Of a DNA stretch of 64,000 nucleotides, positions 50,656-58,033 are shown in pieces. Numbering within the stretch: the first letter of the stretch is position 1; each line of letters opens with the position of its first letter. The DNA lies in NCBI GenBank assembly GCA_024695935.1, contig JAILHH010000022.1:124001-188000 (forward strand), written 5' to 3'. The notes below the pieces were generated by a model, which ran no database searches, was not told where the DNA came from, and saw only the letters and a program-made list of their open reading frames with translations. A program made the translations under genes and the position numbers. Source of the DNA: Acetatifactor sp. (GTDB taxonomy: Bacteria; Bacillota; Clostridia; Lachnospirales; Lachnospiraceae).

Positions 50656-51822
50656 TCATAATTTCCGATCTGCCTTTACCTTATCAAATATATCCGTTAA
50701 CCTCTGTTCATAGGTAAAATCCTTTTTTACCCGCTCATATCCTGCCCTTGCGATTTTTTCCGCAGTATCCGGATTTTTCAATAAAAAACCCGCAAGATCC
50801 CTTGCTTCCTCTGCACTTGTGTATAAAACGATCTCCTCGCCGCCTGCAAACATCTCAGCAAGTTCCTCGCCAAATCTCGACAATACCAGCCCCCCACAGC
50901 CGCATACATCGAGAACTCTTAAAGATACCCCGCTTTTTACCATGGAAAGAGTGGGATTTAAATTGATCTTTGAAGCCTTAAATACCCGTGGCATCTCTTC
51001 CTCATAGCTTACTCTGCCATGGAAGTGCACATTTTTAAGGGTCTCCTTTATCTTTGAAACGTCCGAATCAGTAAAAGCATGGATGTCAAATTCATTCGAA
51101 AGCAGACCGCAGAGATAATTTCTCTCCAAAAAAGTCACATAGGTTCCAATGGAATAATCAAGCTTTCTTTTTGTAAGCCCGTAATCCCTGCCGATATTTT
51201 TCACCAAACTCGCTCTGATATCCTTTAGAGTTTCTTCGGTGATGATCTCATCCGGTAAAAACTCTCCGACTATTTTTTGCTGGGCCGCCACAACTCCTTC
51301 TATAAATCCCTTTTGGAAGTCGTCCATATCCTTTAACAGTCCGGGTAAAGTTGAGTCATAAAGCCTTCCCACAAAGGAAATATCATATTTTTTCCCGGCG
51401 GATCCGATTCTGTCATAAAGAGCCGTATCCACTGCCAGGGGAAGATGAAATACCCTGTCGATTCCAAGTTTTCGATATTTTAATACCTCTGCCCTGTCAT
51501 ATAAAAATACAAAATTTGTATCATAATTCAGATCATCTTCGTTTGGAATATTCTGAGGGCAGTCATAACTCCAGGCGATATAGTAAATTCCAAGTTCATG
51601 GCATATAAATGCAGCCTCCGGCCAGAAATTAACCGTAAAAACAGCCTCCGGAGAATAGGTCTTTATCTCGCTTTCCATGCTCTCCATGGCAGAAATGTCT
51701 TTAACATCTCCGTATTTACATTCTATTTTTACTCTCTTTACCTCATGCCCGAGTTCCCTTAGTTTTCTCTCAACTACATTTCCGTTATAAGGAACAAACA
51801 GGTCGATCATCAACAGTTTCAT
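50656..51822 (-). CDS. CgeB/DUF3880-type glycosyltransferase
   Basis: This 388-residue protein of GT-B organisation has an N-terminal half with M-I-D-L-F-V-P-Y-N-G and W-S-Y-D-C-P-Q-N (DUF3880-like). The C-terminal half has Y-D-I-S-F-V-G-R near residue 145, then L-N-P-T-L-S-M-V-K-S-G-V-S-L-R-V-L-D-V-C-G-C-G-G near 300, which is the nucleotide-sugar-binding region of Glyco_trans_1_2 enzymes. CgeB-like enzymes modify spore or surface proteins, and related ones glycosylate flagellin. No flagellar or spore gene is in view, so the acceptor is open. Confidence 0.8.
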   Translation of the reverse strand: MKLLMIDLFVPYNGNVVERKLRELGHEVKRVKIECKYGDVKDISAMESMESEIKTYSPEAVFTVNFWPEAAFICHELGIYYIAWSYDCPQNIPNEDDLNYDTNFVFLYDRAEVLKYRKLGIDRVFHLPLAVDTALYDRIGSAGKKYDISFVGRLYDSTLPGLLKDMDDFQKGFIEGVVAAQQKIVGEFLPDEIITEETLKDIRASLVKNIGRDYGLTKRKLDYSIGTYVTFLERNYLCGLLSNEFDIHAFTDSDVSKIKETLKNVHFHGRVSYEEEMPRVFKASKINLNPTLSMVKSGVSLRVLDVCGCGGLVLSRFGEELAEMFAGGEEIVLYTSAEEARDLAGFLLKNPDTAEKIARAGYERVKKDFTYEQRLTDIFDKVKADRKL

Positions 51823-52052
51823 ACTATCCCCCGAATGTGTCTGATATTATTTTACATCTGCCGGATTCTTTCTTTTACAGATATAGATTATCAGATTTAC
51901 AATGTAAAAACAAATATATGCTTCCACAAAGATAAATCCCTTCCTTTTTCCATGTTTTTTAAAGGATTTGCGTTATTTTTCTTTTTCATTTTCCGAATTT
52001 GTGATAAGATAACTAATTGAGATGATTTTTTTTCAGAAAGGACGAAATAATT

Positions 52053-53408
52053 ATGTCAAACAACGAACAAACAAAGGGTGGTTGGCGCACTAATAAATGG
52101 ATCAGAGCCGCTATCCCCGCACTGCTTCTGCACTGCAGCATCGGTACGGTTTATTGCTGGTCAATCTTTAGTCAGGAGATCGCTGATTACATAGGTTTTT
52201 CAAAATCAGCAACAGAGTGGGCTTTCAGCTTCGCTATCTTCTTCCTGGGAATGAGTGCCGCTTTCCTTGGCAATATCGTAGAAAAAGACATTCATAAATC
52301 TTCACTTATCGCAACTATCTGTTTTGCCCTCGGTATGGCAGGAACAGGAGCATTCATCTATTACGGTGGTCTTCACAAGGGTAGCCCCGTAGCCCTCATC
52401 GGAATCTATGTATGCTACGGATTCATCATGGGTATCGGCCTCGGAACCGGTTACCTCTCACCTGTTAAGACACTGATGCTTTGGTTCCAGGACAGAAAAG
52501 GTCTCGCAACAGGTCTTGCAGTAGCAGGCTTCGGTGCCGCAAAGGCCATCGCAAGTCCTATCATGCAGGCTATGCTTTCAGGACTTGGAGAGAGCGGAAT
52601 CTACAAAATGTTCCTCATCCTCGCATGCGTTTACTTTGTAATGATGTTTGTGGGACACCTTCTCCTTGCTAAACCCGCTGACTGGCACGAGCCTCAGAAC
52701 AGCAGTGAAAAGCCCAGCATTATGCAGGTTATCAAGACTAAGCCCATCACCAACTACATCGGTATCTGGGTAATGTTCTATATCAACATCACCTGTGGTC
52801 TTGCACTTATCTCACAGGAAAAAATGATCGTAAAATGTATCGGACTTGCATCCGCTGTAGGAATCATTTCCACAGTTTCAGCTATTTTCAATGCCGGCGG
52901 ACGTCTCGGATTCTCAGCCTGGGCTGATACAATGAAGGACAGAAATACCATCTACAAGATGATCTTCATCCTCTCAATTGCATTCACAGGCCTTGTGATC
53001 CTCACATCCGGTATCAAGAACGGTTTAGGCAACGGTTTACTTATCTTCCTCGTACTCGCTCTTATCTTTGTGGTTAATGCAGGATACGGCGGAGGTTTCT
53101 CAAACGTTCCTACCCTTCTCTCCGATCACTACGGAATGGGAAGTATCAGTGCTATCCACGGAATCACACTTTCCGCATGGGCATTTGCAGGTCTTACCGG
53201 AAACCAGATGGCAACATGGATCGTTAACCACTTTGGTGAACAGGTTGAAGTAAACGGTGTAACTGTTAATCCTGTAGGATATCAGACAGTTCTCTATGTT
53301 ACTATCGTACTCTATGCAATTGCTTTACTGTTAAGCTTTATCTTTGTAAGACCTACGGACAAAGCTCTTGCAGCAAAGAAAGCTAAAGCAGAGGCAAAGG
53401 CTGAATAA
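52053..53408 (+). CDS. OFA-type major facilitator transporter
   Basis: This 451-residue, 12-helix MFS protein resembles oxalate/formate antiporters: W-S-I-F-S-Q-E-I-A-D-Y near residue 40, G-I-G-L-G-T-G-Y-L-S-P-V near 132, W-F-Q-D-R-K-G-L-A-T-G near 150 and G-G-G-F-S-N-V-P-T-L near 348. Codons are strongly biased, like those of highly expressed genes (aroA, trxA). Substrate in this family ranges over monocarboxylates and small organic acids. The ATG follows AAAGGACG. The 230-base gap upstream is AT-rich and shows no other gene. Confidence 0.88.
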   Translation: MSNNEQTKGGWRTNKWIRAAIPALLLHCSIGTVYCWSIFSQEIADYIGFSKSATEWAFSFAIFFLGMSAAFLGNIVEKDIHKSSLIATICFALGMAGTGAFIYYGGLHKGSPVALIGIYVCYGFIMGIGLGTGYLSPVKTLMLWFQDRKGLATGLAVAGFGAAKAIASPIMQAMLSGLGESGIYKMFLILACVYFVMMFVGHLLLAKPADWHEPQNSSEKPSIMQVIKTKPITNYIGIWVMFYINITCGLALISQEKMIVKCIGLASAVGIISTVSAIFNAGGRLGFSAWADTMKDRNTIYKMIFILSIAFTGLVILTSGIKNGLGNGLLIFLVLALIFVVNAGYGGGFSNVPTLLSDHYGMGSISAIHGITLSAWAFAGLTGNQMATWIVNHFGEQVEVNGVTVNPVGYQTVLYVTIVLYAIALLLSFIFVRPTDKALAAKKAKAEAKAE

Positions 53409-53442
53409 GATTTGTAATTAAATATCTTTTGTGCAAAAATAA

Positions 53443-53490
53443 AACGGCATAAACCCTGCTAACAATAGTTGGGATTTATGCCGTTATTAT
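53443..53490. terminator. Bidirectional terminator between MFS and Rgg-like genes
   Basis: AACGGCATAAA (53443-53453) pairs with TTTATGCCGTT (53475-53485), with an inner CCC/GGG. A-rich and T-rich flanks suit both strands. It marks the boundary of the AT-rich RiPP cluster. Confidence 0.85.
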
Positions 53491-54339
53491 TTATTTCATA
53501 ATTTTTTTGAAATCAGCATTCCATGAAGCTGCTTCCTTATCAGAAAAAGTATTTTTGATAACTAAAAGTATCTTTCTCTTTTCAGCTAATGCTATTTTTC
53601 TATCTCCCCACCTATACGCATACATTGCTTTACATAAATTAAAATATATAGACTGGTACAAATAATGATTCGGTAAACTAAATTCAGAAATTCTTTCTAT
53701 AAGTTTTCCTGAATACTCTTGATTATGATGCGATAGTAATGTAAAAAGACTATTTAAGCAAGAATCTAAACATATTCTTTCTCTGCCACTTTGGGGGTAC
53801 TTAGATATCTCTCTTAATATTTCCAATGCTAACAGAAAAACAACCTCATCATTATAATGATTTGCCACATTCCCCCACAATCCAATATCAAGAATTGTCC
53901 ATCTTCTAATAGAAAAAAAATAATCCAGCATTTCCTGCTTTTTCTTTTCATCCATCCGTGAATTGTCTATTTCTGCAGAAAGCAAAGAAATATTCAGTGA
54001 AAAAATATAATATATATATCGTTTAGTATCTTTATATAATCTCTCAAATTTGATTGCATATGATTCTAACTTTTCTGCATCTCGCATCTCATATGCTATT
54101 GCACTATCTTTCATAATATCAACGACTGTATTATTTCGTTCATATAAAGAACTATCCAGCAATTCTTCCGGAGTAATCATAAGTTCATCCATGTATTTCA
54201 ACAATGTATCTATAGTGATGAAACTATCGTTGTTTTCAAATGCGGAAATACTCGATTTCGAACCTGCTACATCTCCAAGTTTTGCTATAGAACACTTTCG
54301 TTGCTTACGTATCTCGCGAAATCTTTCCCCAATAGTCAT
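53491..54339 (-). CDS. Rgg/GadR/MutR-like regulator of the RiPP cluster
   Basis: This 282-residue protein has an N-terminal HTH_3 domain (residues about 3-60: F-R-E-I-R-K-Q-R-K-C-S-I-A-K-L-G, then S-K-S-S-I-S-A-F-E-N). A long helical C-terminal domain of about 215 residues includes R-R-W-T-I-L-D-I-G-L-W-G-N, the Rgg C-terminal pattern. The total length equals that of Rgg proteins. In streptococci Rgg proteins bind short hydrophobic peptides and control nearby RiPP genes. It is divergent from the precursor gene, with only 85 bases between starts, holding a 20-bp palindrome. GGGGA lies 6 bases before the ATG. The gene is AT-rich. Confidence 0.8.
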   Translation of the reverse strand: MTIGERFREIRKQRKCSIAKLGDVAGSKSSISAFENNDSFITIDTLLKYMDELMITPEELLDSSLYERNNTVVDIMKDSAIAYEMRDAEKLESYAIKFERLYKDTKRYIYYIFSLNISLLSAEIDNSRMDEKKKQEMLDYFFSIRRWTILDIGLWGNVANHYNDEVVFLLALEILREISKYPQSGRERICLDSCLNSLFTLLSHHNQEYSGKLIERISEFSLPNHYLYQSIYFNLCKAMYAYRWGDRKIALAEKRKILLVIKNTFSDKEAASWNADFKKIMK

Positions 54340-54350
54340 TGTTTCCCCAA

Positions 54351-54370
54351 AATTCCCGATATCAGGAATT
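54351..54370. promoter_or_regulatory. Operator-like 20-bp palindrome in the divergent region
   Basis: AATTCC (54351-54356) and GGAATT (54365-54370) flank CGATATCA; only one of ten base pairs is mismatched, and the centre GATATC is itself palindromic. It ends 2 bases before the -35 of the precursor promoter and lies 11 bases upstream of the Rgg-like start codon, a fit for one protein that activates one gene and limits the other. Confidence 0.65.
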
Positions 54371-54372
54371 AT

Positions 54373-54401
54373 TTTTTTTCAATATTTTTACATATTATAC
54401 T
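54373..54401 (+). promoter_or_regulatory. Activator-type promoter of the RiPP precursor
   Basis: TATACT (54396-54401) is a good -10; the matching -35 position (54373-54378, TTTTTT) is a poor match to TTGACA, with 17-base spacing. A weak -35 beside a palindrome suggests that an activator is needed. Confidence 0.55.
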
Positions 54402-54424
54402 ACCGCTAAAAGGAGGTGAGCAAG

Positions 54425-54502
54425 TTGAAGATCAAAGAAAATACAAGCATCTCAACACTTGGCGTTGAGATTAAGAATCTGTTTTGCGGATTAATCTGCT
54501 AG
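54425..54502 (+). CDS. RiPP precursor peptide, 25 residues with C-terminal NxxC
   Basis: A short frame begins with TTG at 54425, 8 bases after a full AGGAGG (54411-54416), and ends with TAG at 54500-54502. An in-frame GTG at 54416 overlaps the ribosome site, and a TAA at 54407-54409 bounds the frame. The peptide starts M-K-I-K-E-N-T-S-I-S-T-L-G-V-E-I and ends K-N18-L-F-C21-G-L-I-C25. The polar N-terminal part would be the leader and the last 8-9 residues the core. N18-x-x-C21 equals the motif of the NxxC class of streptococcal radical-SAM RiPPs, where the enzyme links the Cys sulfur to the Asn beta-carbon (recalled from that family). A second Cys, C25, ends the peptide. The downstream rSAM and exporter genes support the call. 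Expression is unproven. Confidence 0.8.
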   Translation: MKIKENTSISTLGVEIKNLFCGLIC

Positions 54503-54505
54503 ATT

Positions 54506-54533
54506 AAAATGGTGGCTTACCGCCACCATTTTT
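54506..54533 (+). terminator. Attenuator hairpin between precursor and rSAM genes
   Basis: AAAATGGTGGC (54506-54516) pairs perfectly with GCCACCATTTT (54522-54532), loop TTACC, ending in a run of T. Partial termination would give more precursor mRNA than enzyme mRNA, a common RiPP arrangement. Confidence 0.85.
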
Positions 54534-54546
54534 CATGGAGGAACTT

Positions 54547-55851
54547 ATGGAATCAATATCTCAGTTTGTCATAAGTCTTACCGATAATGACAAATTATAT
54601 CTTTTCAACACAAAAAACAATATATCCGTTTGCGTTGACAACACTCTTATAAACAAAATGCAGATAGATGAATCAATAAAAAAATCATACAATGATTTTT
54701 TGCGCGAAAAATCTTTTTTCAGCGAAGAAAACGAACTAGATAAAATGTGTGAGATTTTTCGAAATAGAGATGAAACCTGCCTCAGAATCATTATATTTGC
54801 TCATGGTGACTGTAACTTCAGATGCAAATATTGTTATGAGAATTTTAGTCCTAAAAGCATCAATGACAAAATCGAAAGCATATGCAATTTCATTATAAAT
54901 AAAGCTTCTGAAAAACACTTTGAAGAAATAAACATCAGTTGGTTTGGTGGGGAGCCCCTTCTTGGCTATCGAGAGATTATTGAAATATCAGAACGGTTAA
55001 TTAGTTTTACCTCTGCCCATAATATAAAATACACATCTGACATTACAACTAATGGATACTTGCTCAGTTATTCGGTAATATCTGAGCTGATATGTAAAGC
55101 TAAAGTAAATGCATATCAGATAACCATCGACGGATCCAGACATGGACATGATAAACAACGCATTTTGAAGAATGGTATGGGCACATATCAAAAAATAATA
55201 AGCAACCTGACTGAAATAGTTAAGTCAAACCTACGCTTCTCGATTTTTATCAGGATAAATATCTCGAAAGAAAACTATGATTATGTCTCTGATTTTTTGC
55301 TAAATGATGGCTTGATTTTCAAATCTGACCCTCGGTTCTATTTGATTTTTCGAAATGTCGGTGATTGGGGAAATGGTGATCGTGAAGGAGATTATTATGT
55401 TGAAAGCCTTGAAACAGATGTTTCTTACGATCTATCATGTAAAGCCATAGAACTTGGATATAAGATTGGCGATATTCCCTTGGGCTATAGTAATAACTAC
55501 ATCTGCTACGCACAGAGAGCCAATGCTTATGCAATTGATACCAACGGAAATATATTAAAATGCACCGTTGCTCTATATGATGAAAAAAACAAAATCGGTT
55601 CAATATTCAGGGATAATAACTTAAACCGTCAAGCAGAAAAACTGTGGTTAACAAAGTATCATCCTAGCGACAAATGCATTAATTGCAAATACTGGCTAAT
55701 ATGCAAAGGTGGCAGTTGTCCCAATAAGTTTTTAGCCGATTCACATTCGATTGAAGAACAATGTCAAAAAAATAAAACGCGAATTAACAATATGCTGAGA
55801 CTGGCCATTAAGCAAAAATGTATAAATTATTTTTTGGAGGCAGATACATGA
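54547..55851 (+). CDS. Radical SAM/SPASM peptide maturase
   Basis: This 434-residue enzyme is predicted to modify the adjacent precursor peptide. The radical SAM cluster motif is Cys89-x3-Cys93-x2-Cys96 in G-D-C-N-F-R-C-K-Y-C-Y-E. The N-terminal 80 residues may hold a leader-binding region. The GGE-like segment reads W-F-G-G-E-P-L near residue 136. The C-terminal SPASM domain shows C-Y-A-Q, G-N-I-L-K-C, C-I-N-C-K-Y-W-L-I-C-K-G-G-S-C and a final E-E-Q-C, enough Cys for two auxiliary 4Fe-4S clusters. The start is the ATG at 54547, because GGAGG (54537-54541) lies 5 bases upstream; an ATG at 54535 overlaps that site. It ends in ATGA overlap with the exporter gene. It is AT-rich, like its neighbours. 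Confidence 0.9.
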   Translation: MESISQFVISLTDNDKLYLFNTKNNISVCVDNTLINKMQIDESIKKSYNDFLREKSFFSEENELDKMCEIFRNRDETCLRIIIFAHGDCNFRCKYCYENFSPKSINDKIESICNFIINKASEKHFEEINISWFGGEPLLGYREIIEISERLISFTSAHNIKYTSDITTNGYLLSYSVISELICKAKVNAYQITIDGSRHGHDKQRILKNGMGTYQKIISNLTEIVKSNLRFSIFIRINISKENYDYVSDFLLNDGLIFKSDPRFYLIFRNVGDWGNGDREGDYYVESLETDVSYDLSCKAIELGYKIGDIPLGYSNNYICYAQRANAYAIDTNGNILKCTVALYDEKNKIGSIFRDNNLNRQAEKLWLTKYHPSDKCINCKYWLICKGGSCPNKFLADSHSIEEQCQKNKTRINNMLRLAIKQKCINYFLEADT

Positions 55852-57536
55852 ATCTAATTAAAATAATACGCCAGGAAAAAATGTGGTATTCCCTATATCT
55901 ATTCTCACTCCTGTCAGACTGTTTCGCAAATATATGGATAGCAAACCTGCTAAAAAAAATCACCGACACAATCCTGGCCGCTGATGCAACAAAAATATTA
56001 ACTTTGTTTTTCGAAGCGCTTTGCCTATTATTTTTCTTCATTATCATTTCAATCCTTTCATTTGTTGCAGAAGCAAAGTATAAGAAAAACATATCTTCAA
56101 AATACAGAAAGACTGTGTTTCAAGCGTTGATCCAAAAAGATATACATTGCTTTGAAAAAGGAAAAACAAGCCAGTATTTATCCGGACTTACTAATGACTT
56201 GCAAACTATAGAAGAGAAGTATATGTTAAACAGTGCCGCTATTTTGCAGACAATATTTATGGCCGTCGGTGCATTCATACTGATGATACATTATAGTTTT
56301 ACGCTGACTATGGCCGCAATCATTATGCTTTTAATCCCGATCATAATATCAGTCTTATTTAGTTCAAAAATAGCAGTTCAAGAATCCAACATTTCTAAAG
56401 CTAACAGCATCTTGGTAAAAAAAATAAGTAATTATCTGCAAGGAATACAGGTTATAAAAAGTTTTCAATCCGAAAATGAAGTTGTAACTCTATTCAATTC
56501 TGCGAACCAAAGTACTGAAACTGAAAAATATAACAGACGACTTATCTTAGGAAGAATTCAGACATTGTCCTCTGCAGGTGGATTTATCACTCAAATCGGT
56601 GTTTTTTTATTCGGTGCCTACCTCTCTATTACTCAAAAAAATGTAACCGCAGGTATTCTTTTGGCTTTTGTAAACCTGATGGGGACAGTAGTATCTCCAA
56701 TCAGCAAAATACCTGTCCTTATTGCAAATAGAAAGGGAGCTCTTTCGCTAATTAAAAAAATGCAAAATGAAATTGCTCCCCCAAATAAGGGCATCGTTGA
56801 AAGCATTGATAAACATTCTATCTGCTGGCCAATACAGTTTGACCATGTTACATTTAATTATTCTGATATTCAGGAAACACTAAGCGATATATCTCTTCAA
56901 TTTGAAAAAGGTAAAAAATATGCTATTGTAGGGTATTCAGGTAGCGGTAAAAGTACCTTATTGGAATTGCTACTTGGCATAATAACACCAAATTCAGGGA
57001 ATATTTCATTCGGATGTAAATCTAGTAATACTTTATCTTCCAAGGTTTTATTGGACAATGCCGCATATATACAGCAAAATGTTTTTTTATTTGACGGAAC
57101 ACTTGTCGAAAACATCACAATGTACAAGTCATACGATAATAAAGAAGTTCTTGATGCCATTAGAAAATCAGGGCTTGAAGATTTTTACAAGTTGCACGGA
57201 AGCGATTATATTTTAAACCCTGAAGATGAGAATCTTTCCGGTGGTGAAAAACAACGAATCTCCATTGCTCGAGCAATTTTGAAAAAAAGCGAGCTTATCG
57301 TCGGAGATGAAATAACATCCTCGCTGGACAAAACCACAAGTGAATCGATTTTTGCAACACTAACCCAAATTCCGAATGTCACAAAAGTCATCGTGACTCA
57401 TAACTTAGATGAAGACATTTTAAAGCTTTTCGATACTATCGTCGTATTAAAAGATGGAAAAATCAAAGAATCCGGCGATTATCATTCATTAATGGATAAA
57501 AAAGGTTACCTTTATTCTATGAAAACTATTAATTAA
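55848..57536 (+). CDS. ABC exporter of the modified peptide
   Basis: This protein of about 562 residues has an N-terminal six-helix ABC transmembrane domain (residues about 15-300) fused to an ATPase domain: Walker A G-Y-S-G-S-G-K-S-T near 363, signature L-S-G-G-E-K-Q-R near 464, Walker B L-I-V-G-D-E-I-T near 483 (Gly instead of the usual Leu, Glu kept), D-loop S-S-L-D and H-loop V-T-H-N. There is no N-terminal C39 peptidase, so leader removal must come from another protease or the transporter's partners. The ATG at 55848 overlaps the rSAM stop (ATGA) and follows GGAGG by 7 bases. It half-size-homodimerises by family rule. Confidence 0.9.
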   Translation: MNLIKIIRQEKMWYSLYLFSLLSDCFANIWIANLLKKITDTILAADATKILTLFFEALCLLFFFIIISILSFVAEAKYKKNISSKYRKTVFQALIQKDIHCFEKGKTSQYLSGLTNDLQTIEEKYMLNSAAILQTIFMAVGAFILMIHYSFTLTMAAIIMLLIPIIISVLFSSKIAVQESNISKANSILVKKISNYLQGIQVIKSFQSENEVVTLFNSANQSTETEKYNRRLILGRIQTLSSAGGFITQIGVFLFGAYLSITQKNVTAGILLAFVNLMGTVVSPISKIPVLIANRKGALSLIKKMQNEIAPPNKGIVESIDKHSICWPIQFDHVTFNYSDIQETLSDISLQFEKGKKYAIVGYSGSGKSTLLELLLGIITPNSGNISFGCKSSNTLSSKVLLDNAAYIQQNVFLFDGTLVENITMYKSYDNKEVLDAIRKSGLEDFYKLHGSDYILNPEDENLSGGEKQRISIARAILKKSELIVGDEITSSLDKTTSESIFATLTQIPNVTKVIVTHNLDEDILKLFDTIVVLKDGKIKESGDYHSLMDKKGYLYSMKTIN

Positions 57537-57576
57537 CTTAACATGCAAATACCATTTTATTTCATCAATCAAAGAA

Positions 57577-57607
57577 CTGAGGATTTGGAATTGTTCCAAA
57601 TCCTCAG
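57577..57607. terminator. Long perfect inverted repeat after the exporter gene
   Basis: CTGAGGATTTGGAA (57577-57590) and its complement (57594-57607) form a 14-base stem with a 3-base loop. No strong T run follows on either strand, so it is either a weak bidirectional terminator or an mRNA-protecting hairpin between convergent genes. Confidence 0.6.
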
Positions 57608-57652
57608 CAAATCCAGTCAATTCAATTACATATAGATCAGTGTTTTCCTTTT

Positions 57653-58033
57653 TTACAGATTCTCTTCGCCCCAACGCTTTAAGTCCAGCAAAATTGGCAC
57701 GATGCTCTTTGCTTTGTCCGTAAGGGAGTATTCTACCCTCACCGGCATTTCCATGAATTGCTTTCGTTCCACCAGTCCGTCATTTTCCATCTCCTTAAGG
57801 GAATTTGCCAGCATTGTATTAGTGATACCAAAAACAGTTCTGCGAAGATCGCCATATCTGACAATGCCCTCCTTGTCTATGACACAGAGGATCATTATCT
57901 TCCACTTACCCCCTATTATGTCCAACACCTTTTTTAAGCCGCAGCCCTCTCCGGCAAAATTGTCACACAGGGCTTCTCTCTTTACACCTTCTCCGTCTAA
58001 GGCTGTTATCTTTTTTACAGTTTCAACCTTCAT
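57653..58033 (-). CDS. HxlR family transcriptional regulator
   Basis: This 126-residue winged HTH protein is of the HxlR class. Marks are C-G-L-K-K-V-L-D-I-I-G-G-K-W-K-I-M-I-L near residue 31, Y-G-D-L-R-R-T-V-F-G-I-T-N-T-M-L near 62 and the wing V-R-V-E-Y-S-L-T near 100. Cysteines at about 23 and 31 (C-D-N-F-A-G-E-G-C) could sense thiol-reactive compounds, as in YodB/HypR-type members. The start ATG at 58033 follows AAGGAG; it overlaps the GH43 gene's end by 11 bases, so the pair is co-transcribed. Confidence 0.88.
   Translation of the reverse strand: MKVETVKKITALDGEGVKREALCDNFAGEGCGLKKVLDIIGGKWKIMILCVIDKEGIVRYGDLRRTVFGITNTMLANSLKEMENDGLVERKQFMEMPVRVEYSLTDKAKSIVPILLDLKRWGEENL

Noticed and set aside
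54535-54546. ATG at 54535 as the rSAM start
   Set aside because: This ATG overlaps the GGAGG that serves the ATG at 54547 and follows the hairpin directly; the downstream start has ideal spacing.
57653-58033. HxlR gene as part of the RiPP cluster
   Set aside because: It is on the opposite strand, co-transcribed with the GH43 gene by an overlap, and less AT-rich; a long hairpin separates it from the exporter.
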